A DNA stretch of 64,000 bases from Dioscorea cayenensis subsp. rotundata (GCF_009730915.1 NC_052484.1:3500054-3564053); one strand, 5' to 3'; counted from the stretch's first letter, positions 20,337 through 32,285 are shown. Notes: generated from the sequence alone by a model not told the origin. Made by a program: numbers and translations.

Positions 20337-20347
20337 CTCTGATACCA
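20337..20347 (-). other. copia primer-binding site
   Basis: On the minus strand TGGTATCAGAG abuts the LTR, the usual initiator-Met tRNA complement. Confidence 0.88.
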
Positions 20348-20491
20348 TGTTAGATGTTGATAAGAATGGGCATACTTTCATTAAGGCAAGAGGCCAATAA
20401 ATAGATACAATGTGTATAAATACAGAAGTAATTAGTATGTATAAACAGTAAGATACAAAGTATAGTATAAGTATATAGTAGTCCTCTAACA
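20348..20491 (-). repeat. copia LTR (5' LTR in element orientation)
   Basis: 144 bp, flanked on its outer side by the TATAT duplication. Confidence 0.93.
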
Positions 20492-20984
20492 TATATAAAT
20501 ATTTTTTTAATAAATGACAAGTGCAACTAGTCAAAAGATAAGTAATAGAATTGTTAAAGATAAATAAATAATTTTATTGTAACAAGTTGTTGTGTATACC
20601 ACATGCAAAATGTCATCAATACTCTTTTTTTTATAATTATAATAACTTAAATAAATAATAATATTATAAAAATTTTATAATAAAATAATTAAAAAATACC
20701 AAAATTATTATATGACTTACATAGCTAATTAATAATAATTAAATAGAGTAAATACTAAAGTGAAATTTGAAATTTGATTATATCAATTTAAATAACAATC
20801 ATATTTGATATTTTTACAAATAAAAAATTATTTACTTAATATATATTAATTAAATAATGAATTTTTAAATTGATATATTTATTTTAAATATTCAATTATG
20901 ATAATTAAAATTAATAATAATATTTAAATAGTTTATAAATAAAAAAATTACTTTTTACAAAGTAATTACACATAATTCACAATT

Positions 20985-21348
20985 TAATATATATAAATAT
21001 CATTTTTTTTTACTTTAAAGATTATAAAAATGATTTTATCATTTTTTCTCCTATTTTTCTGTCTATTCTTAAAAATTAATCTTTCAAACCAAACATAATT
21101 TTTATTACTATTTATATCACTTTATTTTCAATCTCATTACCCCCGTTCTCATTCCACTAATCAAATGTAATATATATAAATATCATTTTTTTACTTTAAA
21201 AATTATAAAAATGATTTTATCATTTTTTTCTCCTATTTTTCTGTCTATTCTTAAAAATTAATCTTTCAAACCAAACATAATTTTTATTACTATTCATATC
21301 ACTTTATTTTCAATCTCATTACCCCGTTCTCATTCCACTAATCAAATG
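20985..21348. repeat. Tandem duplication, about 182 bp x 2
   Basis: 20,985-21,167 and 21,168-21,348 are near-identical and directly adjacent. Both start TAATATATATAAATATCA and end CACTAATCAAATG. Confidence 0.9.
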
Positions 21349-21577
21349 TACCTTTCATTTTACTTGTAATTTTAGATGTTTTCAAGATCTTTATAGCTCA
21401 ATTATATGATTTTTCTAAGACAACAATCAAATATTATTGTGACTTTACAATGGATCTTTAGTTTTATATTGTTATCATCATTAATCCTTGTGTGTTAAAA
21501 AAACAACCGTAAAATATCAATTTTTTTTTTACCACATGGTGGGTGGGTGTCGAGCTTCCCATTCCCATATTGTCTTC

Positions 21578-21584
<7 letters not shown>

Positions 21585-21628
<44 letters not shown>

Positions 21629-21647
21629 ATATATATATATATATATA
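21585..21647. repeat. (CT)n followed by (AT)n microsatellite
   Basis: About 20 CT units to 21,624, then about 10 AT units at 21,628-21,647. Confidence 0.9.
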
Positions 21648-22638
21648 AATTTTTATTAAAAGTGGTTTGTCAAAAAAACAAAATAAAAAGGTCGAGTGTC
21701 TGGAGTAGCAAAACAAAACATTGGATTTAAATATGTTTGACTTTGTTAAAAGTGAAAACAGAAAGCAATAATCTGACTAAGAAAAGGATGTAACATGAAT
21801 TTATTTATATGCAAAGACCAACAATTCAGAGTGTATTGCATAACACATTATTGAAAGGAATTTGGTTTCATTCAATGGTTTTATACTACACTACATTACA
21901 CTACAGTCCATAGTGTCCCAACTCCAATTCCAATGCAATGGAATATATTTACCTTTTTTTTCTTTTTAGAAATTTTAGTTAGTTAAATAAATGTAATAAT
22001 AATTATTATTATTAAATTTTTGTTAGAAGTTTGTCTTTGTACATAATAACTTTATTCTAATTTCTCCTGATTAATTTTAGGGGTAAAACAAATTTTATGT
22101 TTGTAATTTGCATTAATATATATAGATTCTTATATTTTATTTTTATTTTATTTTTTTACTTTGAAAATTACTATTGTGAAAATAGACATCATATGTAAAA
22201 AAACATTTTTTTTTATATAAATATAGATTAGGCAAAAACTCTCAATTATTTATTTGAAAGGAGTCAAATGTTTATCTTTCACTTGGGAGAGAAAAACTGC
22301 CACTAATTATGAAAGTATTAAGTCAGTATTTTATAATTTGTTATATATGTATAGATTGTTTGAAATATAATTAATAAAATGTTAATATAATAAAATTGGA
22401 TGCCGTATTCATATAATTATTTTTAGATTTTTTTAACCCACTAATTTTTTAGGAGTTACAGGTTATAAACCGGTTTAAGATAAAATACTAAAAGTTTCAA
22501 AGTTACACTTATATTACGATATGCATTTTATATAAAAATTTAAATTTAAAACTATTTATTTAAATAACCTAAACTTCTAGTAGTATAACACTATGAAAAG
22601 TTAGTATAACACTTTATACCAGATCATAAATTGAGATC

Positions 22639-22815
22639 TGTAAGCATATCTATGATTCTATGGTAAAGAGATTTGTAAGCATATCTATGATTATATAGTA
22701 AAGTGACTGTTCAAAGTTTATTTATTTATTTATTTATTTAAAATTGAGGCATCCCTTTTAATTGATATTTGTAAGCATATCTATGATTATATGGTAAAGT
22801 GATCACTGTTCAAAG
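22639..22815. repeat. Three copies of a short repeat
   Basis: TGTAAGCATATCTATGATT followed by a TATGGTAAAG-like end occurs at about 22,639, 22,674 and 22,769; the last two also share GTTCAAAG. Confidence 0.8.
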
Positions 22816-23849
22816 ATTATAATTTTTAAAAAAAAAATTTGAGGCGTACTTATAGATTAAAATGCTTTAATTTATATTATAAAAAAAATAAAAGATAGAG
22901 ATAATCATGCTTTAAGGAAACAATAAAAAGAAACAACATTCTACAACACTCATACAACATTTGGACATTTTGGTTATACAACCATATTAAATATATAATA
23001 TTTTATTTAAATAATAATAACAACCACTTGGAATATTATTTTATCAATCAAATGTTTTGTAATCTATTGAATACTAATATTTTTATTTAAATTATTTATT
23101 TTAGAATGTGACATCAAACTTCAAAACCAATATTGAAATAAATTTGAATTTGTTCTACGTTTATAATATCAAAATATAATTTTATTTAATAATAAATTAA
23201 TAAAACAAAAGTGTGGATATGTCATAGATCTGACAACCTAGATGATCTGACAGCCTAGATGCAAAAATAAAAAATAAAAAAAAGAAAAGGTTGTGGAGGT
23301 GGAAGTGGGATGGAGCCAGCAGTAACGGATGGGAAGGATGCTTTGGAGATCTCAAATTCCAGTTTTTAACGCATCATCAACAGTGGAACTTTGAAAGACA
23401 AGCCAGATAGATAGATAAGACGGATTGATGGATGGCTGGATGGATATTGACTTGCAGATCTTTGTCTTTCCTTGGTATCGACGCCATCTTCTTTTCTTTG
23501 CTATTTACTTTTTAGTTATTTCTATCCTTTATACCGAGTACATTTAATTTAAAGCTTTTTATTATTTAAACATATTATTAATATAATAATAGATAATAAT
23601 TCAATGGTAAAATATTCAACTCACGTGCAAGATTAAAAGCTAAGATACATGATAAAAGATATGTGTGGAGTTATTTGCCCATATTACCAAAAATAATAAT
23701 AATAATAAATTATAAATTAGTAATAATAAAAGTGTAGATCCTACCGTTTGGTAGAATGAAATTTCTTAATTAACAATGACATGCATGTGTTTTTTTGATC
23801 AAAATGGATTAAATGGATCAAACTCATACTGATGTCCTAAAAAATGTTC

Positions 23850-25597
23850 TTAGTTAACAACTCATGATGTGATTATATCAGGTTTCTCAGAAGATTTAGA
23901 TAAGGAGACCCATTTTCTCTCATCCCTCAGTATGTTTAATTATGTTCTCAATTTTGTGGTTCTCAATGGTGTCATTGACACCCTAGAGAAAATGTGTCAC
24001 CTATAGTATGCTGACAATCTCCTAGTCATAACAGTATGAGGGGTAGAGGATTTGTAGATTATCATGCTTATCATGTACTTCTTCGAAGGTATGTCAGGTC
24101 TGACCATCAATTTTCACAAAACAAGTATTTTTGATGCCAGCATTGGATGGCTAACAAAAACCCACTTTGCCCAAACTTTGAATTGTACTGCAGGTTCAGT
24201 CTCGATAACTTACTTCGAGATCCTCATCTTTGGAAAAGTCCGAGGAGGCAGGACTAAGAGATCTTGATAGCAAAAGCAAGAGTGAAACTTTCAGCTTGGA
24301 AGGACAAATTCTTATCACTTGGTGGTAGATTGATATTAGTCAACTTTGTCCTATCCTCAATCCTAACGTAGTGTATGTTGATATTCAAACTCTTTCACTG
24401 GGTGATCAAAGCAATCTACCGTATGAAGAGGGACTTCCTTTAGTCAGAGACAAATATAGACAATCTTGGGCACTGACTAGTAAACTAAAAGATACTCTAT
24501 AAATCCCAAGAGTAAGGGATCAGGTAAGGCATTTTGGATCTAGAGAAATTCAACATGGCTCTTCTTGAAAAAATGGTGGTGGAAAATTTCAAGTGTAACT
24601 CCATAGTGTGGAGCAAAAATAATTCAATTTAATTATTATGAAACCTGGCCCACCTGGAATCTTTACTGTTGAACCTCTAAAGAGGAGATCAACGGGGTCC
24701 TAAGTTGAATGTTGGCTTTTAAAGCCTATATCTCTCACAATATCCAAGACAGTGCAGTGGTGCCACCCTATTTTGGTTTGACAAGTGGTTTAACAATTGT
24801 GAACCTAAGTTCCTATGGTCGAATTATTTAGATTTTCACAACATCCTTTTGGAATTATACATGATCTTAAGTCTCTTCTATGAACATTCCCGATTCAAAT
24901 AAATCTGATGGTCACAGACAAGCTAAGCAAAATTTTAACTCTAGACCAAGACTTTCCCGATGGTAAGTGGCGGTGGATAACAACTAATGGCAAATTTACT
25001 ACAATATACCTTGTTTAACCATGGTCTTCCAATATGCTTGATTACCTAGCTGATCTAAAAAGTGATGTGCCCCCGAAAAATCAAACTTTGTAACACTTGA
25101 AAATCTAGCTATTAGAAAATGTAATAGGCTTTCGATTGCAACATGTGTACTCTATCAAGCGATAAATGAGTCAACATATTACCTATTCCTCACATGCCCC
25201 ACAGTTGACCACATTTGGAACTTTTTTACTCAGCTATTTAGGTTCTCTAATCCGCCCAGCTCTTTCAAGAGCTATGGGGTTCATTGAGACTTGAGCTCTC
25301 CCCTTCTCTTAGGGATGCTGGGGATTTGTTAGCTAGGTCTATAACCTGGAACATATGGCTTGAATGGAATGCCCGCATTTTTCGTGATAATTTCTCATTG
25401 CCATTGATTATTTTTATGTTCATATCATAGACTGATGCAGTTCCTGAAACAAAGAAGGCAAGGTTGGAAGACTAAACTCCCATAACTAAATGCATCTTGA
25501 AGCTCCTAGGGCACCATACAGATACAAGTGATCATTTTGAGAGGGTAGCCTATACAAGAGCTTAAGCAGCCTGCTCACAACAACAACAAAAAAATTT
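23850..25597 (+). mobile_element. LINE (plant L1-type) 3' half, decayed
   Basis: Stops and shifts abound, but the L1-type order is visible. There is a decayed RT GDP motif (RRFR-stop-GDPFS near 23,895), a broken YAD(D/N) motif (YADNLLVI near 24,010), MSGLTINFHKTSIF (24,090), LSAWKDKFLSLGGRLILVNF (24,290) and a zf-RVT-like end (ESTYYLFLTCPTVDHIWNFF near 25,180). SITWNIWLEWNARIF follows near 25,345. It ends in ACAACAACAACAAAAAAA at about 25,578-25,597, the A-rich LINE tail. The 5' part including the endonuclease is absent (5' truncation, typical). Confidence 0.85.
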
Positions 25598-26745
25598 ATA
25601 GTAGTGTTTTTCCTAGTATTTAGCAATGGTTTAAAATGTCACTAAATTCTAAAGCAGGGCTATCAACAAGCGCCAGTAAAACTGTTAGTGAAGATCGTGT
25701 CGGCAATATACCAACAATTAGAGCCATTTTTTAAAACATCACTAAGTTAACGTCATTTTTCAAATCAAACACTGCTATTTTAGTGTCATTTTCAAAATAA
25801 TCATCAATAAATTAGTGGCATTTTTTTTATAACATTTAGTGGTGTTTGTTAATTAAAAAAACGTAGTAAATTTAGCATCAGTTTTCAAAAAATGCCTCTA
25901 ATTTGACATGGTCTTTTAAAAGAAGGTACATTAGCTGTGTGCCTCTAATTTACCTTCTCTTTTGTTCTTTTGTATGATGATCTTGTCTCTTTTAATCTTT
26001 ATCTCCCTTTTTGTTGTTCTTCTTTTTCTCTCTTTTATTTTTAGGGGGGTTTTTACTTGTTTGTTTTCTCTCCTCTTCTTCTTGCTCTTTTCACTTCTCT
26101 TTTCTTTGTTTTCCTCTTCTTCTAGCTTCTTACCCTTCTTCTCTTCTCATAGCTTCATCATCATCATCTTCATCTTCTCCTCCAAGCTTCTACTTATTCT
26201 TCTTCCTCCTTTATTTCCTTCTTTTACCTTCCTCATCTTTCTTGCCACTTGCTCCACTTCCTTTCTCCGCTGAGGCTCTCTTCTTCCAGCCCTCTTATTT
26301 TTCTTTTCTTTTCCATTTTCTCGATTAAAGAGGTATTTATAGAAAATAAAAACATAGGACATTCAGCAGGGTTATTCTTAAAAATAAACTAAATTTAAAT
26401 TTTCAACACATGACCCCAAATTCAACTTTTTAAAAATAACAAAAATTTAAATTTAAATTTAAAAAATTCATTTTAGTGATATTTCATATTAAAAAAACGC
26501 CATAAACAATTTAAAAATATTTATAATTTAATGGGCCGTATTTTAAAAATACCTCAAAATTAATAAATGTTTTTAAATTAATTTATTAATTTAGCAGCAT
26601 TTGCTATGAAAATGCCATTAAATTAAAATTTTTAATTATAAAATTAAATTTGTAAATAACTTTAGGGCCTTTATTATTAAAAACACCACTAATTTAAAAA
26701 ATCCTAAATGTAAAAAATGCGGCGCATAAAATACTGCCAAAAGCC
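25598..26745. repeat. CACTA-like subterminal-type repeat region
   Basis: Variants of TTAGTGGCATTTT and its complement (AAAATGCCACTAA) recur on both strands from 25,630 to 26,720, as in the subterminal regions of CACTA/En-Spm elements. The left edge reads TATAGTAGTGTTTTTCC, close to an inverted CACTA end, but I found no clean right end or 3-bp duplication. It contains the pyrimidine-rich block at 25,955-26,300. Confidence 0.4.
25955..26300. repeat. Pyrimidine-rich low-complexity block
   Basis: Strong TTCTTCT/CTCTTTT bias on the plus strand. Leu/Ser/Phe-rich frames seen here (25,962-26,273 and 26,011-26,328) are compositional, not proteins. Confidence 0.8.
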
Positions 26746-26888
26746 CATTAAGATAAAGTTGGTGGGTCACAGTTCTGCTTGTGTTTTTGCTTCTCTTTAA
26801 TCAACTATATTTTATCTATTTTTTAAATTAAATTATTAATTAAAATAAATAAATTTTAAAACAATTTTCTTTAATCATGATAGTTGTT

Positions 26889-26983
26889 ATTATGAGCCTT
26901 CTTGATTAGGAGAGACAGCTAATTTCTTCATGGACTAATAGTCCCTAGTTGGTCCTAAACCCCTAATCAAGAAGGCTCATAAT
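26889..26983. repeat. 22-bp perfect inverted repeat, 51-nt loop
   Basis: Arms 26,889-26,910 and 26,962-26,983 are exact complements (core TATGAGCCTTCTTGATTAGG). The loop itself holds a small palindrome (GGACTAATAGTCC). It could be a tiny MITE or a transcript hairpin; no target duplication was found. Confidence 0.85.
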
Positions 26984-28169
26984 TTAGAACCTGACAACAT
27001 TTCATTAATGGAGTCCTTTTACTATTTATTATTCGATTCATTTCATGGACCACACCACTCAACTATTAATTCAACCAAGTCATCATAGCTTCATCAATTG
27101 GTCATAGACTACAAGGGATGCTCCTCTCAGCCCCTACTTTTTAAAAATATATAATATATATTAAAAAGGGAAAACAAAAGATAGTGTTAGACTTTTTAAT
27201 GTTAATCCACCGGAACCCATGGAAGCAACAAAAGTAGGTGGAGAAATGCTTAAAAGCCTTTTTTGGGTTAAAAAAGTTGATTGAATTAGGGTTGCAGGAT
27301 TATCTATTATTAAAACATAGAATATTAAATTAATTATAATATTATCATATATTATAATAATACCAAATATTTACTTTTTTAAATATTCTAAAATACCACT
27401 CTAGTACTAACATAAAAAATACTGATGACGTGATCGCATATATTGATAATATACAAATGTTAAATTAATCCAAAATATAACATGATTAATAAATGTTATT
27501 AAAAAATATTTAAAATTTATTGAAATAATTATTCAAACATTTTATTAAAAAATGAGCCATTTTGCCAAGAGTCCAAGATGGTTTGGGCCTCACATTGTAG
27601 CATTTGTGGTCATGGGCCAAGGCATGATGTGGTGGGTTGGGCCAGGCCAAAATAGGTCACCAACAAACCACCTGTTTGACACCATTAGATAGAGTTCAAC
27701 ATATTTGCTGATTTAAAAAATAAAATAAAAATCAATTCAGCCATGTGTCTGTATATAGGTGAAAATGAAAATGAAACCACTCATTGTGTATGGTTTCCTA
27801 TTTCTATAGTAGCTAAGTTTGCAAGTGTAATTTATAAACTACCTTAACAAAAGCCTTGATGATGATGATAATGATGCCAATTGAAGTGGTTGCAATGTAT
27901 TATAAAGACTTAAAGTAGTCCATTGAGTGAAATTTTTTCTTTGGAGGTTTTTACATGGCAAGACACCCACCAACTCTTATATTTATATATAATCTCAGTT
28001 TTGGGCTTGCAATGCCATGTGTTTTCCGTGCCTTGGTTTTTAAAATCTGATATCCATGTTATTTTAGATTGTTGTAAATGTAAAGAATGTTGGAATCAGG
28101 TTACATCATATGTAGAGATTACTATTAAAGCTTTATCTAATTTTGCAAGTGGTAATTTTCTTGGCCAAC
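26984..28169. other. Intergenic DNA, no recognised gene
   Basis: AT-rich. A 90-residue frame at 27,923-28,195 has no motif I recognise and runs into the SINE poly-T, so I do not call it a gene. Confidence 0.5.
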
Positions 28170-28180
28170 CCCTTTATCAC

Positions 28181-28303
28181 TTTTTTTTTTTTTAATAAAT
28201 TGGCGGCAAACACCTTTTTATTTTTTGTATTGTGCTTGAGAGGTTTGAAATTGAGACCTCTCAAACACAAACAAAGTAGGAAACCACTAAACTATACCTT
28301 GGT
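28181..28303 (-). mobile_element. tRNA-derived SINE, family 2
   Basis: On the minus strand the unit starts GGACCAAGGTATAGTTTAGTGG, with an A-box-like TAGTTTAGTGG at 28,284-28,294. A weaker B-box-like segment lies near 28,247-28,258, and it ends in a 13-nt poly-A tail (plus-strand T run at 28,181-28,193). It is flanked by an 11-bp duplication with one mismatch, CCCTTTATCAC / CCCTCTATCAC (28,170-28,180 and 28,304-28,314). SINEs are moved by LINE enzymes. Confidence 0.7.
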
Positions 28304-28342
28304 CCCTCTATCACTCTATCAGAACCATCCACTAGCTAGCCC

Positions 28343-28839
28343 TGTTGTGTATGGCTCATATACACAAGTAAACTAGCAGATGTGGGAACGGAGTGGAGTG
28401 GCGTGACAACATCTGTCATATTGTGGAAGCATCAGTTTGATAGGTTGAGTGCGGGGAAAGCGCCCATGATGAGGATCTGAGGGTAATTTTTGTATTTTGT
28501 TAGGATTATGATTTGATAATGTTGTAATTTGTATCCGGATAGGATTTGGATCCGGATAGGTTTAAAATATGGATATGTTTAGAATCTAGATAGGGTTAGG
28601 ATCCAAATAGGTTTGTATTTGGATAAATTTAGGTTTTTACCTATAAATATTTGTAACCCTAGTCTTTTGTCTCAAGCTGTGAGGAGAGACAAGTGAATAA
28701 GAGGATTACTGCTGCTCCACTCCCAGGGGACGTAGGGCACATTGCCGAACCTCGTAAATCTTGTGTGCTTTTTATTGTCTCATTCTTTGTCTTGATTTCC
28801 CCTGAGGATCCTCTATTTTACCTAACTATTTTCCTAACA
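28343..28839 (+). repeat. 5' LTR of the deleted copia element
   Basis: Starts TGTTGTG, ends CTAACA. It contains repeated GGATAGG-type words (TATCCGGATAGGATTTGG) and a TATAAATA box near 28,641. Confidence 0.9.
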
Positions 28840-28841
28840 AG

Positions 28842-28852
28842 TGGTATCAGAG
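28842..28852 (+). other. Primer-binding site of the deleted copia element
   Basis: TGGTATCAGAG two bases after the LTR. Confidence 0.88.
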
Positions 28853-28873
28853 AGAGTTTTTTCTTTGGCGGGG

Positions 28874-30260
28874 ATGAACTCTATTACAAAATTCGATGTG
28901 GAAAGGTTCGATGGGCTGGGAATTTCGGATTATGGCAGTGGAGGGTAAAGGATTTGCTAGTGCGGCAAGGGATGTTGAAAGCATTAGAAGAGACAAAAGC
29001 CTCAAGGTTTGGAAGACCAAGTTTGGTTGGATTTACAAACAAAAGCGGCGGCACTTATTCGGTTGTGTTTGGCGGATGATGTTATGTATCACGTCATGGA
29101 TCTCTCGTCTCGGTGGAGGTCCGGAAGAAATTGGAGGGTCGATATATGTCGAAATCTCGACAAATAAGTTGTATCCGAAGCGAAAGCCCATGACGGCCTG
29201 AAGATGCGAGGGAAGGTGCGGATCTGGTACAACATATCAATTTCTTCAATCACACGATCGATGATTTGCGGAGAATTGAGGTCGTGATTGAAGATGAAGA
29301 CAAAGCTATGATTTTTGCTTTGTGCTCTTTACCGCCTTCATATGAGCATCTAGTGACTACACTCACATGGGGGAAAGATACGCTCAAAGTAGATGAGATC
29401 ACTCACGGCGTTGTTAGCCCTGATCAGTGGAAGCAAAAATAATCTTGAAGGTTCTCAAATGGAAGTGTTGTATGTGAAAGGCAACCAGGAAACTGGGAGA
29501 AGGCAGGGGAAAGATGGTTTCAACAAAAGGAATTCCAGTCGGGAAGATGCATTCAATGTTATAAGTGCCAACGGATGGGGCATATTAGGAAAGAGCGTCC
29601 AAAGCAGGGAAGCAGCAGTTGATGAAAAGGAGCGATGAATTCATCACGGTTTGCTAATGTGATCCAGTAGCGGTGATTCGATTGTAGTGATGGAGATCGC
29701 TTTCGGTTTCATCATGTAAAACCTCGATTCATGGATTTTTGGATACGGGATGTTCGTTTCACATGACATGGAACAAGGACTGGTTTGATTCATATAAATC
29801 GTGGGGATTTTTGGTTTTGTCTACATGAGGCGATGATAAAAGCTTGTGCTATTCTTTGGAAAAAGGGCGGATCAAGATTCGGATGCATAATGGTGTTGTT
29901 CGGACTTTGTGTGATGTTCGACATGTTCCAGAATTAAAGAAGAATCTGATTTCTTTGGGTACTTTGCATAGAAATGGTTTTGGCTATAAAACCGAAAAGG
30001 ATTGCATTGTGGTGAGTAAGAATGGTTTGATAGTGATGAAAGGAGAAAGGAGTGCTAGGAATATATACACGCTGATGGGAAATACAGTTGTAGGTGGAGT
30101 TGTTGTTGCAGTTACAAAATCAGATCAAGGCAATCACTACAGGGAAGTTCAAGCATTGCTTGGACTTGATCAATGTCTCTAATGCTAAAGAGACATGGCA
30201 CTCAATCTATTTGGAATATAAGAAGCTCCCTGGTTTATATCTTCATGGGGTATATTCGCC
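28874..30260 (+). pseudogene. copia gag/protease remnant joined to RNase H tail
   Basis: Gag starts at ATG 28,874 (MNSITKFDVERFDGLG) and shifts frame within 50 bp (NFGLWQWRVKDLLVRQGML). Further gag homology runs to about 29,420 (RRIEVVIEDEDKA, SLPPSYEHLVTTLTWGKD). The knuckle CYKCQRMGHIRKERP has Arg for the last Cys. The protease site TGCSFHMTWNKDWF is readable near 29,745. A frame from 29,844 gives the end of protease and GAG-pre-integrase (HVPELKKNLISLGTLHRNGF), then the deletion junction. Confidence 0.85.
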
Positions 30261-30271
30261 AAGGTGGAGAT

Positions 30272-30761
30272 TGTTGTGTATGGCTCATATACACAAGTAA
30301 ACTAGCAGATGTGGGAACGGAGTGGAGTGGCGTGACAACATCTGTCATATTGTGGAAGCATCAGTTTGATAGGTTGAGTGCGGGGGAAACGCCTCGCGGT
30401 AGGATGCAAGGGTAATTTTGTATTTTATTAGGATTATGATTTGATAATGTTGTAATTTGTATCCGGATAGGATTTGTATCCGGACAGGTTTAAAATATGG
30501 ATATGTTTAGAATCTAGATAGGGTTAGGATCCAAATAGGTTTGTATTTGGATAAATTTATGTTTTTACCTATAAATATTTGTAAACCTAGTCTTTTGTCT
30601 CAACTGTGAGGAGAGACAAGTGAATAAGAGGATTACGGCTGCTCCACTCCCGAGGACGTAGGCACATTGCCGAACCTCGTAAATCTTGTGTGCTTTTATT
30701 GTCTCATTGCTCTCTTGATTTCCCCTGAGGATCCTCTATTTTACCTAACTATTTTCCTAAC
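30272..30761 (+). repeat. 3' LTR of the deleted copia element
   Basis: Closely similar to 28,343-28,839 with scattered differences. It is preceded by AAGGTGGAGAT (polypurine tract) and ends CTAAC without the last A. Confidence 0.9.
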
Positions 30762-30769
30762 TCCAACCC

Positions 30770-31073
30770 CACACCACTTGCTCAATGAAAACACTAATAG
30801 TACATACAATGGTGGAGTTTGCCCCTATATACATATGGACTTTCTCTCAATTAGGCAATGTGAAATTAAATCTGGTTTACAACAATAGCAACCTTTAATG
30901 ATGCTTCTTGATTAAATGAATCTTTTTTGTGTGGTTTAGGTTTTACAGTTATTCTTAATATAAATTTTATTTTGTTTGCAACATCCATGACCTCTGTTGC
31001 GGAATTCAGTTTATGTGGGAAAGTTAGAGCTATGTTGTTAGCACTAGAGCACTAGAGCACTAGAGGGAGAGCA
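30770..31073. other. Intergenic DNA, nothing recognised
   Basis: A short unremarkable AT-rich stretch between the deleted copia element and the next repeat. Confidence 0.4.
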
Positions 31074-31590
31074 TAGTTATTAAACCCTGACCGGCCCAAC
31101 ATTGGTACCTGTTGACCCAGTGACTTAGTGCTTAAACCGGTCTGGGTCTCTAATTAGACCGTCTATGCAATCAACCTGCTTTGAACTGGACAAACGCAGT
31201 GAGCCGACCGGGTTTCTATAACCCGGCCCAATCAATATATTTTTTTTAAAATGACCTTTTCATCCTTTGATTTTTTTATTTTTTTCTAATAAGTTGAAGG
31301 GTATATATGTAAATGTCAAGTTTGAGTTTTTCCCTTTTCTACTACTTCGAAATAAGGGATTAACAATTGTTTTTATTTTTTCCATCAAATTATTTATTTA
31401 ATAATTAATAATTCATGAATATTACTATTATATATCATTATATAATTAAAAATAATTTATAATTTCAAAAATAATAATTTAAAATATTTTATTAACACAG
31501 TATTGATCCGAAAGACCTAGCGGTGGAACCAATTTACCCGAGACCCAAAGCTTCAACTGGTTCAATACCCGGACCGGATCTGATAATTAT
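31074..31590. mobile_element. Possible hAT-type MITE, about 0.5 kb
   Basis: GC-richer ends with ACCGG, CCCGG and GGCCCA words flank an AT-rich middle. The ends TTATTAAACCCTGACCGG and, on the other strand, TTATCAGATCCGGTCCGGG are similar but imperfect inverted repeats. No clean target duplication was found, so this is tentative. Confidence 0.35.
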
Positions 31591-32285
31591 AGATGAGACT
31601 ATATCTTAAAAGACGGGATGGGTATTTTTTAAATGGTGAAAGGGATGAAACTTTGTTTTCCCATGACTAAACTGGAAGTAATTGCTTGGGACTTTAATGC
31701 TTCTGTAGAATATCTCTCTAGACATGCTTGAAGTAACCCAACTCAATCACAAATATTTTTGAGCTAAATTCGAGCTTGAGTTTACTATATGATGTTTCGC
31801 TGATTTGCCATTATATATATAATAATACATTCTCTATGTACATTCGTAGAGCGTCGGCATTCAGAGAACAAAAGTAAGAGAGAGAAATTATTAAAGAGAG
31901 ATAGACAGAGGGATGAAGAGAGAGTGGGCAACAATACCCGAAAACAGTGACAAAGGATTGTACTTGGGTTGAAATAAATTAGGTTTTTTTTTGTCTTGAG
32001 AGTGCAAATCAAGTCGAACGGCTCCAATTCATTGTGTTACTATTACAATCATGATTGAACAAATAAGATAAAAATACTATGCATCTTATTTTTTATCCTG
32101 TAACTATTTTTAAACTTGTTTAATCAACTTTACACTATTCATAATACTATTTATGATACTATTAACTATACTATTGAATTATTACTGTTAAAGTCACTAT
32201 TTATAAAAATAGATAATTTGAATCAATTGGATTTATTTTGTAAAATTATTATCTATAGATGTCCCACGTCGCTTGGTAAATTGAT

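Larger units (their letters stand above)
15264..20491 (-). mobile_element. Complete Ty1/copia retrotransposon with 144-bp LTRs
   Basis: Two 144-bp LTRs (TGTTAGATG...CTCTAACA in plus orientation) lie at 15,264-15,407 and 20,348-20,491. The 5-bp target TATAT is duplicated at 15,259-15,263 and 20,492-20,496. Transcription would run right to left: primer site at 20,337-20,347, leader, gag, protease, integrase, reverse transcriptase/RNase H, then a polypurine tract. Size (5.2 kb) and very short LTRs fit the Ale/Retrofit type. At least two frameshifts separate integrase from reverse transcriptase and gag is broken, yet the LTRs are nearly identical, so the copy is fairly recent but defective. Confidence 0.95.
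20497..23849. other. AT-rich intergenic DNA with local duplications
   Basis: No gene is seen. The stretch contains a 183-bp tandem duplication (20,985-21,348), CT and AT microsatellites (21,585-21,647) and three copies of a 36-bp-type word starting TGTAAGCATATCTATGATT (22,639, 22,674, 22,769). A less AT-rich segment at 23,275-23,480 with GGATGG repeats might be a decayed gene or promoter, but nothing is readable in it. Confidence 0.5.
28343..30761 (+). mobile_element. Internally deleted Ty1/copia element (Tork/Tnt1-like)
   Basis: LTRs of 497 and about 490 bp (28,343-28,839 and 30,272-30,761; start TGTTGTGTATGG) flank only 1.43 kb. The interior keeps a primer-binding site, gag, knuckle, protease and a GAG-pre-integrase start. 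It then jumps near 30,100-30,145 to the last codons of RNase H (TTGKFKHCLDLINVS) and a polypurine tract. Integrase and reverse transcriptase are missing. No target duplication is visible and the right LTR lacks its final A, which suggests recombination between elements or later loss. Confidence 0.9.

Noticed and set aside
25962..26328. Leu/Phe/Ser-rich frames resembling membrane proteins
   Set aside because: The DNA is a pyrimidine-rich low-complexity run; hydrophobic codons follow from TTC/CTT/TCT repeats.
27923..28195. 90-residue frame as a host exon
   Set aside because: No recognisable domain, no clear splice borders, and its end lies in the SINE poly-T run.
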